From contig JAVHZZ010000005.1 of assembly GCA_036250195.1 (NCBI GenBank), positions 183,255,448 to 183,319,447 of the forward strand: a DNA stretch of 64,000 bases, written 5' to 3'. The number at the start of each line of letters is the position of its first letter. Position 1 is the stretch's first letter. The notes under the pieces are model-generated. The model was not told where the DNA came from. It was given only the letters and a program-made list of their open reading frames with translations, and searched no databases. Positions 11,111 through 22,704 of the stretch are shown piece by piece. The DNA is from Mixophyes australis. Taxonomy: Eukaryota; Chordata; Amphibia; Anura; Limnodynastidae. A program made the position numbers and the translations under genes.

Positions 11111-11571
11111 GTATGTACTCTTCTATGCATCGACTATGGAAGGGTATGCTACGCATTTATTAACGTTAATTATATACATTTTTATAATACACTAATGTTT
11201 AGTTTAATATGCATGTTTATTTATGCTAGCAAATTATTATGAGATGCAATTGCATCCACATTCTCAGTTCAATCAGACATATTACATTATTTTTCTTGTA
11301 GGTGAATAAGAATGTGTTTTGATTTAGCTCATTAACACTTCAAAGTCATGTGTCCCAAATTACATAAGCATGTAAGTGTTAAGAAGAATATTTAGGTAAT
11401 ATCAGTTCTGCACAATACACTACACTAATTGTGTTTTTAAATGTGAAAACAAACCGTTCGCTCCTCTTACAATTGCCGTTACGTAACACTGTCTTATCTT
11501 TAAATAATAAGCGGATCTTAAAAAGCGGATTATCTTAAGATGAATTGACTTCTTGAGATCCGTTGCATCCT
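11111..11571. other. AT-rich interval, no gene seen
   Basis: Its right part (about 11,505-11,571) and the stretch after the next LTR (12,432-12,566, ending AATGAATCAGGCCC) look like two halves of a MITE of the GGCCTGATTCAT group split by the LTR. Confidence 0.35.
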
Positions 11572-12431
11572 TGTCACAAAAGTCAGATAGTTGTAGCCCC
11601 AGGGTTATTTTTTCACAGGACAGATGCTATGCGATGATCAGCAGTATAGCCATGAGTCTCGATAATAGAATAGGCTGAGCAGGAAGTACAGTCACAGGTT
11701 TAAACAGCGGAATAAGCTTAACAGGTATAGCCGTGAAGCGATACACTATGGTGAGCAGAAGTACTGAGATCCACACAGGTGATATAACTCTGGAACAGGA
11801 CTGATGATGAATGATACCCTGCAGTGAGGTCACAGGTCTTGACTGTAAAATAAGCTGAACAGGTAATGCTGTGAAGCGATGAACTGCGGAGAGCAAAAGC
11901 ACTGAGATCCACACAGGTGTTATAACTCTGAAACAGGACAGACGAGTGATACTCTGCAGTGTGGCCACGGTCTTGACTGTGGAATAAACTGAACAGGTAA
12001 TGCTGTGAAGCAATGAACTGCAGAGATCAAAAGCACTGAGATCCACACAGGTGTTATAACTATGGAACAGGATCGATAATGAGCGATGCTGCAGCTGATG
12101 AACGAACGGCCTACCTCGCGAAGACAGGAACAAAGGTAAGTATGAGCATGGATGTAAGTCAGATGAGATGCTTCCTATCAGGTAGAGAGACCTGATGAAC
12201 TTACCCCCATAGAAAAGAGGAGGACCCTTATAAAGGTAACTGGCTGGTGATCCTCCTATCATCGTGGAGCAGAGGTTTTAAAAGGTTTCCGGGGTTGCGC
12301 ATGTGCAGAATGCTTGGCAAGATGGTGTCCGAGGATAGAGGAACGCCAGGCTGTACAAATTATAGGAGTAACCACGGGAAGCTCATGTATACAAGGCACA
12401 GAATGGAACTAAATCGGTGAGATGCATTCTA
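11572..12431 (-). mobile_element. Probable solo LTR with internal tandem repeats
   Basis: ATCCT lies directly before 11,572 and again at 12,432-12,436, fitting a 5-bp target duplication. One terminus is TG-like; the other reads TA, so a terminal base would have mutated. On the minus strand a TATA-like TTTATAAGG lies near 12,230. About three units of roughly 130-160 bases repeat between 11,630 and 12,080 and share CACTGAGATCCACACAGGTG and AGCTGAACAGGTAATGCTGTGAAG. The 211-codon open frame across it is a by-product of the repeats, not a gene. Confidence 0.5.
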
Positions 12432-12851
12432 ATCCTATTTTCTGTTGCGTAAATGGTTTAAGATGGGCGTGCCTTTGAACTTCGGTTCCTTGTTAAATCG
12501 CGACTTTCTTAAAATACGCATCACAGCTTCCACACAAGATAAGATTGCTAATGAATCAGGCCCAATAATTCTAATTTCCAGTCAATTTTGAACACCTCAA
12601 AGTTCTCGATTTTATTTTCATCCACTTTCGGCCAAAGATTGCAGCAAGCTGGCTGGATACTAAGCGACAGAGCAATGGCACAAACACACGGCAGTTCACA
12701 GCATATCTAGGAAACATTGCCACACAGAAGAAAAGACAGAAAAGAGAAGTGGTGCAAGATGGAATTGTCCTTGGGCCATCCCACCCACCCATATGTTAAA
12801 AAGGTTTAACAAACTCACACAGAAACAGGAAGGGTAGCAGGTACAGTTTAA

Positions 12852-12909
12852 CAAACCAAGCACTTCAGTGACAAGGAATGCTACTGTTGTGGCTGAAGTG
12901 CTTGGTTTG
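12852..12909. repeat. hAT-borne 17-bp perfect hairpin
   Basis: Stem CAAACCAAGCACTTCAG (12,852-12,868) pairs perfectly with 12,893-12,909 around a 24-base loop. Related hairpins in the same hAT family occur near 13,153, 31,805, 32,616 and 46,150 (inverted), with varying numbers of mismatches. Confidence 0.8.
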
Positions 12910-13441
12910 TTTGGGTTACCGCAAAACAAGCTTCTTATGGGTTTAGTGCAGCTAAGCTAACAGTGCTGTCAGTGAACTGTAAGACTGCAATGAGCTGGCT
13001 GTTTACTAATCACCAGAGCAATACCACAAACACATGTAGGAAACATTGTCACACAGCAGTGGCAGAAAAGAAAAGTGGCGCAAAATTGAGTTGTCCTTAT
13101 GCCCTTTCACTCACCCTTATGTTAGATATTAAAAAGGACTTGTACAGTTTAACAAACCAAGTACTCCATCAACAAGGAGTGCCACTTTTGTGGTTAAAGT
13201 GCTTGCTTTGTTTGGGCTCCCACAAAAAAAGCTACCAATAGCTTCGCTGTCCTAAGCCCAACAGTGCTGTCAATGAACTCTACAGTGGCAAGATGCTGTT
13301 GTCATCATCCTCACCCTCGTCAGTGTGTACATCATCCTCACACAATATTAAATAATCTCCGCTGGAATCCACCATTAAAAAAGTCTCTGTACTTTGATGT
13401 AATTGGCAATAAAGACCTTCCTCGTGGAATTTGTAGTTCTT

Positions 13442-13657
13442 TTACACATATTTAGGAAGTAGCCTCCTATGCTGATTGCTGACAAGGTTCCCGGCGATGC
13501 TGAAAACTCTTTCTGAGTACACACTGGAGGGTGGACAGCTTAGGTATTGCAAAGTGAGGTTGTACATGGGTCTCGAAATTGCCTTCTTTTCATCCCAGTA
13601 TGTAAAGGGACTGTCTGATGTATCTACTTGTATGGTGTCATTAAAATAATCCTTCAC
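13442..13657 (-). pseudogene. hAT transposase C-terminal dimerisation domain
   Basis: A 71-codon remnant of a BED-type hAT transposase. The hallmark LQYLSCPPSSVYSERVFS (about residues 36-53) is followed by AGN..S..RRLLP, the conserved C-terminal dimerisation motif. It begins FNDTIQVDT and TYWDEK, shared with the copy at 34,138-34,350. The rest of the protein is deleted just upstream (about 13,795), where the tandem repeats start. It cannot be functional. Confidence 0.85.
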
Positions 13658-13794
13658 CTTCCTTTGGATGTTGATAGTAGGCTCAGGTGGAGTTACGGCA
13701 GAGGTGTCACAGTTTTTTGGTAAATTCTTTTAGACCAGTCCAGATGTCAAAATGTTGTGCTGAGTCATCTGCATCACCCCTGGGTCTCTTGGCA

Positions 13795-14240
13795 CAGAGC
13801 AATGTGACTGAAGACTGGAGAGTGACCAGAACACTGCTACTCCTGTTTCTGTGTGACCAGTGGCACTGAGACTGGATAGTGACAAAAACAATGTGACTGG
13901 AGACTGGAGAGTGACAAGAACACTGCTACCCCTGTTTTTGTGTGACCAATGGCACAGAACAATGTCACTGGAGACTTATAAGAACACTGCCACCCCTCCT
14001 GTTTCTGTATGAGCAATGGCACAGAGCAATGCCACTGGAGACTTATAGGTAGAACACTGCCTTCCGTCCTGTTTCAGTGTGAGCTATGGCACAGTACAAT
14101 GTCACTAGAGACTGTCAAGAACACTGCCACTCCTCCTCTTTCTATTTTAGCTATGATGCTGGCCAACAAAACTGGAGACTGCCAAGAATGCTGCTGCCCC
14201 TTCTGTGTCTGTCTGTGAAATGGCGCTGGATCTCTGCGAA
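13795..14240 (-). repeat. Tandem repeat in the hAT 5' region
   Basis: About six degenerate units of roughly 65-80 bases containing GACTGGAGAGTGACAAGAACACTG and CTGTTTCTGTGTGACCAATGGCAC. The same array recurs at 43,905-44,340 and begins at 63,890-64,000. It lies between the hAT end and the transposase region, so it belongs to the element and is not an independent satellite. Confidence 0.75.
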
Positions 14241-14246
14241 GGACGG

Positions 14247-14841
14247 TGTCCCACTTTTACACAAGGAATATCACTGACTGGTATTAGCGCTACTAACCTG
14301 AGAGGCGCGGAGTCTAACACACCACCGGTGTTCACCAGGGACCCTCGCAAGGAGGTCTGGGCTTTGCTGCGTGCGATGTGCAGGTCGCGGTTCTCCCAGG
14401 AAGTCACCAGTGCAGCGATTAGAGGGTAGTCAGACAGGCCGAGTCGAAACCAAGAAAGCAAGGTACCACGGAGAGTAGACAAGAGTAGTCAGGATCAGTC
14501 CAAATGTCAATACCAGTGCGGGCAGCGAAGTACAAGGGATATCCGGAAGAGAGGTCAAACAAGCCAAGGAGTCAAATACACAGGAGGTCAGGAACAGGAA
14601 TATAAACTAAATGCTGGAGCTGGTTAGAACCAATACTCTGGCACTAGACATGTGTCAGAGGCTGCTTTAAGTACTCGAAGGTGCCTCCTGATAGGGTTAG
14701 GGAGATTTAGGCGGTTAAGACATGCTGGCTGCAGACAGGTGAGTAGATATGGAGTTCTGCTGCTAGGCAACAGGACGAGGATTGCGGAGAGAAGGTGTCC
14801 ATCTGCGGCACCTGTGGAGAGTGCGGAGACGGCACCTGACA
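14247..14841 (-). mobile_element. Solo LTR, Ty3/gypsy, Element 2 subfamily
   Basis: A 595-base LTR with a perfect 5-bp target duplication GACGG on both sides. On the minus strand it starts TGTCAGGTGCCG, like the Element 2 start TGTCAGGCGCCG, and shares GTTAGACTCCGCGCC near the other end. It carries TACTTAAA with GCCAGAGTAT beginning 31 bases further on, the same spacing and ten bases as in Element 2. It inserted into hAT copy A. No internal sequence remains, so recombination between two LTRs is the likely history. Confidence 0.9.
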
Positions 14842-15019
14842 GACGGTACTTATAGAATCCAAAACCCACGAGATCCGACAACACAACAATGATGTTTTGC
14901 CTCATTTTCAGTTCCGAGGGAGCACAAAAGTATCGCGTCGACTTGGCTCAGTACTCGGATCTGCTATGTTCGGTTGGGCTCGGTTTTCGGAATACAGAGT
15001 CCGTGCATCTCTAATCTTT

Positions 15020-16934
15020 TGTGGAATTGTGCATGTTTCTCTGGTAGAATTTTGCCATATCTGTTCTGCAAGTATCACTTTTGTTCTGTCCAATCTTTTC
15101 CCTTACTACACACAAACAATACAAAACAGAATGTAGTTTTGTAAATCGGAACTCAAGGTAGGTTGTATCGCTGGAGTGTGTACCTCTGTACCTGTTTCAC
15201 TGCGAACATTGTTCTGCGTGAAATTTTACTATGCATGATCTCAAAGACACCACTTAACCATGAACATTATTGCTCAATGGCATAAGGCCAAACACATCAA
15301 AAAGTGCAAAACTATTTGTGCGACATCATGACAAGGAGTAAAGGATTTTGCTCTGAGCAGCACAAATAACCCCCATAGGTAAAGTTCTGTGCCAGTATCC
15401 AGAAAGTGGCATATTCAGAATTTGTTGTGTCTTGTTGTACTAACATTGTTGTCCTTGTCCTAGACTGTGAAAAAAAGATCCTATTTTGACAGATATGGTA
15501 TAACTATGTAATTTACTAATAACAGTCTTTTAGAATTAATATGGCTTGAAATATATAAAATGTTAATCATAAAAGATTGAGAATAATAAAATATGACTTG
15601 TTACTATGTAAGCATATTTTTAAAAAAATAAAAGTTGTATATGGAAATTTAGTTTAAAAAAGTGTGATTGCATGATATTTCATTGCGTAATTTTAATTTC
15701 ACACAGTCAAACATTGCTTGATTAGAGAGAAGGTAATTTTATATGCAATTGGTTGCACCTCAAGGCTAAATAAAACCAGTTATTTACAGCCCTGGGAATT
15801 TGATAAGAACAAATTGCAGGAACACACATATTTATATTTTAATAGGTGAGCAAATTTTTCAAAATAGTGATGTGAAATATTTGCCTTGTTTTGCATTTGG
15901 CTGCAACATTTTTGTACATTTCGTTGATGGAATTCAGCCATAAGTGTTTTGTGAGGAACTCCCCCTATTCTTTTTTCCTCTATCAGGACCTACTCCTTAG
16001 AATTTCCCAGCCACATCATAGACTGAATTTATATTGTTGTGCCAGCTCTTTTAATAGATTATAAATTTATCAAAATGCATAATATAAGTGCCAGTCTCAT
16101 TCATTAATGATTTGAGAAATGAATTATCACAAGCTTTGATAGATAAAAAATAAATACATTTCCCTTTCCAAAATTGCTGATTTAGAGGATGACAGGACAG
16201 AGTAAGGTACATTTACCTTACTCTGGGGCATACGAAAATGTTGCATGTCGGTCTCTTCAGACAACAATTTCCTTCAGGGACATTATGTACTGATTTTACA
16301 GTAAACTCATAATGCTGTGACCATACCTTCCTGTTCTAAAACAATTCTTTCTAAGCAGTATAACAGTCACAGTGATGTTCTTGCATGTCTATGACATCAG
16401 AAATTCATCACATGATCCAGGGGGCGGATCAGCCAATAAAAATGTATTTGGACAGTTGGTAAATATATGGTGCAAAAGAAAAAAATGCAGCTATGCTATT
16501 AACAGATTGGAGTAATTGCATTTGTTTTATTCACGGCTGAGAGAAAGCTCAGTAAATAAAACAATTTGATTCCCAATTTATGACTATATTAGTTTGTCGA
16601 GTGCTTCCAGCCATTTGTGAAACTGGAACCAACAAGCTTTAATATCTGTTAATGACCCAGTAAATGAGTTGCCAATTGTTTTTGTTGCTGAGGATATATG
16701 TTTCCTCTTCTGGACCATTCAAGTTATTGTCATTTGAAAAGATGCTATTGACGTGAATGGAACACAAAAGTCTGGATACACTAACATATAAATGTAAAAG
16801 TTTGTTAAAGAAGATGTAGCTAATAAAGAATTATAAGTATGTTAAATACAGTATGACAGTAAATATGTTGCCAGCAAAAGAAGTACAATTTGCATAAACT
16901 ACATATTGTTGACGCCCCCTTTCCACCGCACAAT
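15020..16934. other. AT-rich interval, no gene seen
   Basis: Mostly unique-looking AT-rich DNA. ORFs are short and have no recognisable motif. No repeat family of the window was found in it. Confidence 0.5.
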
Positions 16935-17705
16935 CATAGGTCACAGTTTTAATTATAATAAATTGGTGGCAGAGAAAGCAAAATGTGGAACAGCTAGCAC
17001 AACTGAATACTGAATCAAACAAACGGCCTGGAATCCACTAAACCAAGGTTAACCTTCCTTACTGAATGGCCGTCGCTAAATCTGGCATCACCCCCTGTAG
17101 ACTCACAATTATCACCCCTGTCTGCAGTTCAGCATCTCCTCCCTAGAGACTGCTGTTCCTTTATCTGTTCCTGCCTGCAAGGGGTAAATACTCATCATTG
17201 GATCTGGATCATGATCAGCTGTGTCTGGCCCTTATAAGACTGCCTTTCCCTGCAAACTGGGCCAGTTCATCAATTGGCACTGCTGCTGGTCTCCCTGTGA
17301 AAACTCCTGTGAGCTGATCCTGACTTACTCCCTGGTATTATTGTGGATCTTCTAGCTTCTGACCCCTGTGCCTGATTCTCCTGTAGATCACCCGGTGCTT
17401 ATTTAAACTGTTTCTATAGAGCTGTGTTTGTTGCCTCATTTACTGCATATAATTTTTACCTGTGTGACCTGTGTTTAAAATAAACCACTTTGTTTCATTT
17501 ACATTCTTTCCGTGAACTTCATATTAGGAATCCTGACAACAATGACATGCCCACACAAAGCAGGTCAAGGGCACCTTTCCCTTTCCCAGTCACCTGCGGC
17601 CAATGAGCAATAGTCTACATATCAGGACAGATTACTTTTAAATATCAATATTTATTTGCAACTCAAAAGAAATGAATGCATATAAATAACAAAAAATTAA
17701 AAAAT
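16935..17705 (+). repeat. Dispersed repeat related to 28,279-29,260, split by a solo LTR
   Basis: The flanks 16,935-17,109 and 17,539-17,705 share ATTGGTGGCAGAGAAAGCAAAA, GCTAAATCTGGC, GACTCACAATG and GCGGCCAATGAGC with the repeat inside the LTR-like copy at 28 kb. Joining them across the inserted LTR restores the order seen at 28,410-28,690. The element's class is unknown. Confidence 0.5.
17110..17538 (+). mobile_element. Solo LTR, 429 bp
   Basis: Flanked by perfect 5-bp duplications ACAAT (17,105-17,109 and 17,539-17,543). It starts TATCACCCC, probably a mutated TGTCACCCC, and ends CTGACA. It contains a TTATAAG box near 17,231 with GCCAGTTCAT about 29 bases on, and AATAAA near the end. The layout is Ty3/gypsy-like. 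Its neighbours continue one another across it, confirming an insertion. Confidence 0.75.
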
Positions 17706-17853
17706 ATATGTACAATAGACATGACATACTATACAATTATCTGATGTGGCTCTTAAATTCAGGTAGTAATATTCAGAGATATCATATGTCGACTGAAAAT
17801 GAGTCTATATGCTGTTAGTTTTTCAAACTTAGGTCATCGATACTAATTCCACG

Positions 17854-17856
<3 letters not shown>

Positions 17857-17890
<34 letters not shown>
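17857..17890. repeat. (TA)n microsatellite
   Basis: Uninterrupted TA run of about 17 units. Confidence 0.95.
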
Positions 17891-17893
<3 letters not shown>

Positions 17894-18067
17894 GTGCCCA
17901 GAAAAAGCACATAACACCAAATAGGATTCAAGCCGGATAACACACATCTTTTCTTTTTTTTAGAAATATCACATCTTCCATGTGTAGAGGAGAGTCTTTT
18001 TAATTCTGTTCCACGAAAATTTTGTTAACATTGTATTGTCACAATATTCTCCACTATAGAAATATTA

Positions 18068-18410
18068 CATCACCATCATCATCAACTATTTATATAGCAC
18101 CACTAATTCCGCAGAGCTGTACAGAGAACTCATTCACATCAGTTTCTGCCCCAATAGAGCTTAATCTAAATTCCTTAACGTACACACACACACACGCGCG
18201 CACACGCACACACACACACAGACCAAGAGAAACTAAGGTCAATTTAATACTAGTCAATTAACCTATTAATATGTCTTTGGAGTGTGGAAGATAACCCACT
18301 CAAACACGGTAATAACCTACAAACAACACACAAATAGGGCCATGGTAGTGAATCAAGCTCATGACCTCAGTGCTGTGAGGCAGAAGTCTTAACCACTAAG
18401 CCATAATAAG
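18068..18410 (-). mobile_element. tRNA-headed SINE, near full length
   Basis: On the minus strand the head reads TGGCTTAGTGGTTAAG (A box) and GAGCTTGATTCACT (B box), followed by a body with ACTCCAAAGACATATTAATAGG and a 3' end GCTCTGCGGAATTAGTGGTGC, TATATAAATAG and an ATG-repeat tail. A (CA)n/(CG) run at 18,181-18,220 sits in the body. RNA polymerase III would transcribe such an element, and it depends on a LINE for mobility. The shared 3' end at 9,197-9,250 supports one SINE family. Confidence 0.85.
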
Positions 18411-18889
18411 GGATCATAATAAGTATCTTGCTTACTGAACTCGCCAGCCCTGTTGTAATGCTGTTTCTCATCTCTGTCTGGTAAGATACTTTGGTATTCT
18501 AGCTTATTCCTTGCTTTATGCATCAATCACTAATTTGCATTGAGAAAGGCAATTTCAGTATCTTGTGATAAATATAAGTGTATCCCAAAAAAATAAAAAT
18601 AGAATCCAACATAAAATCTAGATGTTGGTATTTTTCAGGAAGCACCCTATTGGAATCTCAATACTTGACGCGTTTTATTACCATTGGTAAATTCATCAGA
18701 AGCTTGCTTATATGCTGTATTATCTTGTGAGTTTCTGTTATGTCTGTCACCGAGCAAGAACAAAGCTATTCATGAAGACATGGATTAAATACAATGACAT
18801 AAAATATAGGCTAGTCTAACTTCCTTAGGTCAGAGCAGTACAAGTGCTTAATGGGCTTATATGATCCATTCACACAACAATGTTGGTTT
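18411..18889. other. No gene seen
   Basis: Unique-looking AT-rich DNA between the SINE and a LINE relic. Confidence 0.4.
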
Positions 18890-20960
18890 GAGGGTCAGAG
18901 GATTGTTTGAGTACAGAAGGAGAAAAATTAGTTAACTTTGTATAGGAATAGTAGTTGGGTAGGTCAAGAAGGTGGTTCTGGAATTTGATAAGCTTGTCTA
19001 AAAAGTTAAGTTTTCAGGGAATGCTTAAAGGTTTGGAAGCTAGGGGAAAGTCTTTTTGTATGAGAGAAGGAATTCCACAGGGTGGAGCCAGAGAACAGCC
19101 CTGTAACCTGGAACAGGAGCAATAAGGAGTGTGGATGAGAGGCACAGATCTTGGGCACAGCAAAATGGTTCCGTTGTGAGATATTATGAGACAAGGGAAG
19201 AAATGTATATTGGTGCAGTTGTGTTAATTGATTTCTATGTTATATTGGATTTGGTAAATTACATAAAACCAATGTGACTGACAAAGTGGAACAGCAGTAA
19301 ATTTTATGGGGAAAATAAGTCTTGGAGTTGCATTTAAAATAGATTGTAAGGTTGAAAGTTTGGTTAAGGTAAGACTACTAAGCAATGAATTGCTATAGTC
19401 AATGCAGGAGATTAAGGTTCTGATTCAAATCCGAGTGCAAACTGGTAACTCTGTAATTCCGCCCATATTCAAATAAAATTGTTTCTTAAGACATGAATGA
19501 ATATGAGTGGAAATAGACTCTTTATAAACAGACCTTCCGTACATAGACACAGATAACAGAAGTATACTCACATTTGTATGTACAATAATTTCACATCAGA
19601 ACGCACATAACTTTTATTTTATCATGAAATAAAAAAAACTGCTAACACTACAGTAAATAAGAAAAGTGTTACAAATATAATCCATTTTTTAAAATGTATA
19701 AATTATTTCATTTTATGTAACTAAATAATTAACCATGCATACAATACTTTTGAAAATACATCTTAAACACATACAGTGGTTATGTGATAGCTTCTGAGGA
19801 GCATAAGTTTTAAATGAAAGACTATGCCGTGTCATTACTGTCAACCGGCATTTACACCTGCCTTGTAGCAAGTGTAAAAGATACATGTGAAAACAAGCAT
19901 ACTATAAACACAGTACTTGAACTGTGTGAACCTGCCTTTACTGTACACGGACTACATTAGTCTTCCCCTTCCCTTCCTCATCCGCCTCTCAAGTCATAAG
20001 GGTAATGCGTGCAATTGCGCTTATTGGCGTAACATCTGGTTCTAGGCATGTGCAGTGTGGAATCATACAAGATATGCTATGCAAATTGACAGATATCTGG
20101 ACTTGAATCAGATTCTACAAGTGCATGAATTCAAGTTTTTGCCTTGTCTTTTGTTTGATATGTGTATATTCTGAAAATGTTTCTTAGTTATGTCTAACAG
20201 GATTTGGATACAGATTGGATGAGGACAGTTCTGGGTCAAAGATGACACCTAGACAGAAAGTTTGAGTGGAAGGATGTATTGTTGTGTTGACAACAGAAAT
20301 AGAGATATCAGATAGGTATGTTCCTTTGAATGTTGGGAATATTGTTAGCTAATGTTTTTAAAGATTGAGATGAGGTGGCAAGAAGATATGGATGATGAAA
20401 TGGTCGAAATCCTTTCAGTAGTGCAGGTGTTGAAAGATCTGGAAAGAATTGATACATTTGGATACCATCTGCATATAGATCCAAAGGAGCATGTTAGTTT
20501 TCCAAGAGAAGTGGTATATAAAGAAGAGGGCCTAGGGACCAAGCCTTGTGGTACTTCAGCTGATAGAGAAAATGAAGAGGTAGATTCAGAGAAACAAAGA
20601 CTGAAAGAGCGATTTGGCAAGTAGGATGAGATCCAGGGTAGGATGGTGTTCTGAAGACCTAGGGAATGTATTGTTTGTATGAGAACTGAGTAGTCAACAG
20701 TGTTAATGCAGCAAAGAGGTCCAGGAGAAGTAGAAGTGAGTAGTGTATTTTTAGATTTAGCAGTGACCAAATCAAGTCAGTGAAGTGTCTGTGGAGCCTG
20801 ACTAAAGAGGGACAGTAGTTATTGTGAGGAAAGAAAGCATGTAAGACTTCGGATGGTAATAAAAGGTATAGTTTTGTCCGGAATAGTAGAGTGGGTAGAA
20901 TGGGAAAATCAAGACTGGAGGGACAGACTGATGCTGAGCTGCTCATTTTATGAAAAGTTT
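18890..20960 (-). mobile_element. L2-type LINE relic (RT and 3' end), split by a MITE
   Basis: Minus-strand fragments 20,960-20,117 and 19,416-18,890. The first contains broken reverse transcriptase: a DLFAALTLLT block, an SSYLPNRSFS block and AEVPQGLV, matching [18 protein letters not shown] and GVPQGSVLG of the LINE at the left edge. The second matches the LINE 3' region (AATGCTTAAAGGTTTGGAAG, GGAATTCCACAGGGTGG). Coding capacity is lost. The interruption at 19,417-20,116 is a separate MITE. Confidence 0.7.
19417..20116. mobile_element. Non-autonomous DNA transposon, TTCTGATTCAAATCC ends
   Basis: Left end TTCTGATTCAAATCC and right end GGACTTGAATCAGATT are inverted copies. It interrupts a LINE whose sequence resumes on the other side. 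A second copy, itself interrupted, is at 30,577-31,430 (shared ACATCAGAACGCA and ACTATGCCGTGTCA), and an end fragment lies near 48,820-49,050. No transposase is encoded. Confidence 0.65.
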
Positions 20961-21201
20961 GGGAGCCCAGACCATCCTGTATGCACTGTTAGGCATATAA
21001 GCTTTTAAGGCAAGTGCTAAAAATGCCAGCCCTGGCATGGTGTAGGTCCCAAGGGATTGAGTGGTTTGGCTTCCCACCAATGACCCTGTCTTTTATTGTC
21101 ATTCATTCAAAATACATGGAGCCCAAAAAAATCTGCACAAATGGGAATAAGCCCTTACATTATTATGTGTTCACTCTGTACCATAATAAATACAGGATTC
21201 A

Positions 21202-21906
21202 TGTCACACTTGTCTAGGATTCTCGAACCCTGATCTTTCCGATTGCTACTACTCTTACCGGAGGCGGGGAGTCTAATGCAGCGGCTGGTCTTCTCCAGGG
21301 ACCCTCGCATGAAGGTATGGTTTTAGCGGCTTCTGCTATGCAGGTCGCGGCCCTCTGGGAGTATTGACGAGATCAGCAGAGAAAACAGGCAACAAGATAG
21401 TAGCAGGGTGGAGAAAGCTCGGTCGGCTTATGACTGCAGAGTACTACCACAGGAGGTAGGAAGATGAGGTTCAGGATGCTAGACAGCGGGCTGCAGGCTA
21501 TTACCACTGGAATGGTGGAGAGCGATGATCTGCAGACAGCAGGGTAGAACACTAGGAAGATGAAATGATGATCTGTGGACTGTAGGGTATTACCACTAAA
21601 ATGGTGGAGAGCGATGATCTGCGGACAGCAGGGTAGAACACTAGGGAGCAGAAAGATCCACAGCTTGTTCTCAAGAGGGAGTTGATCAAAAGAACAGGCA
21701 CAGAGGAAAGGAGGAAGGTGCCTTAAATAGTAGGAGGCACACTGAGGACCAATGGGAGAGCAGGCAAGGTTTTAAGAGAAATCGGGTCTGCGCATGTTCA
21801 GACCCGAAACTAAGATGGCGTCTGGCCGCGGGGAAGAGAGGACACTGGTTTAAGGACAAGTGATCCGGGTCTCGGTTTAGGAGTACCGAAGACCCGGCGT
21901 ATGGCA
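21202..21906 (-). mobile_element. Solo LTR, Ty3/gypsy-like, 705 bp
   Basis: Perfect 5-bp duplication ATTCA at 21,197-21,201 and 21,907-21,911, with TG...CA termini. The region near 21,265 (GGCGGGGAGTCTAATG, CAGGGACCCTCGCATG) is related to the end of the solo LTR at 14.3 kb. An 89-base tandem duplication (from 21,500 and from 21,589) carries GGTGGAGAGCGATGATCTGC. On the minus strand a TATTTAAGG box lies near 21,729. No internal element sequence. Confidence 0.85.
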
Positions 21907-21911
21907 ATTCA

Positions 21912-22543
21912 TATGCAAACAAGCAGCAACAGGAACTACAAATATTGAATAATTTGATAATAGTTTACCAAATGTAATGCCTGTCTAGACCAATTTGGGA
22001 CAAGTAAAGGCAGGAGGATAGCGTGGGTGGAACAGGACACTGTTGGCGGAGGGCACGGCTGGCAGGGGGCCACGAGCAGGGGTGGATAGCCCAATATCAG
22101 GGGCCACCGGTGTGTTTTTTCACTGTCAGTCAAAGACTGCCATGGGCAAAGAAATTACGCAGACTTGTCATTTCATGTTCACTTTGCCGGAGGAGACAGT
22201 GTGATTAACTCATGTGCACAATTGGCTGCATGCTGCCTATTCCCATATAGAGGCAGCATGAGGCCACTCTGCTAACATAGAGGGTACAGCCTCATCATGT
22301 GCAGATTGCACATGAATGCCCCCTGACCTCATGTCTGATCTTCTTCTACTGGTTACTCAGTTCCTGAGCACCTCTACTCCTCCCCCTGCTTCCCTCATTA
22401 TTCAGCTGTCTGCAATTCCCCCAGCGTGTTCTCTATGACCCCCCTGTCTTCCCCTTTGTGTTTGCTTCTCTGTTTCCAATTTTGTATGTGTACCTATTTC
22501 CCCCATATGTCTCTCTTGTTGAGATACTACATCAAACTCAGAC
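21912..22543. other. No gene seen
   Basis: Mixed-composition DNA with a polypyrimidine-rich stretch at 22,330-22,520. No motif in any frame. Confidence 0.4.
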
Positions 22544-22704
22544 TTAAGAGTATATTTACTATGCGGCGGTTCTGTAGAACTGCTGCTTGCTTGCGCTTTG
22601 AAGTCATATTTAAAGCAGCATCAGGTTTTGTATTTAATAAAATTGCCATTTGAAGAAAAGGACTTCAAAGTGCCGGGAATCGGTAGTTCAGTAAATATAC
22701 TTCC
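22544..22704. mobile_element. Small MITE, AAGAGTATATTTACT ends
   Basis: Inverted ends: TAAGAGTATATTTACT on the left, AGTAAATATACTTCCT on the right, 161 bases in all. Internal CTTTGAAGTC and GACTTCAAAG also pair. Non-coding. Confidence 0.7.

Larger units (their letters stand above)
12560..15006 (-). mobile_element. hAT transposon copy A, internally deleted, split by a solo LTR
   Basis: Minus-strand hAT element. Its 5' end is at about 15,006, reading TAGAGATGCACGGAC on the minus strand, a typical hAT terminal motif. Inward lie about 150 bases shared with 63,690-63,850, a tandem-repeat block (13,795-14,240), a transposase C-terminus (13,657-13,442) and a 3' untranslated region with two tandem modules (about 12,985-12,560 and 13,300-12,986). 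Most of the transposase is missing. A solo LTR sits at 14,247-14,841. Confidence 0.7.

Noticed and set aside
11627..12262. 211-codon minus-strand frame
   Set aside because: It covers tandem repeats inside an LTR-like region, and the translation simply repeats. No domain.
13795..14240. CRISPR-like or independent satellite array
   Set aside because: Units are degenerate, without regular spacers, and recur at fixed positions in hAT copies; eukaryotic context.
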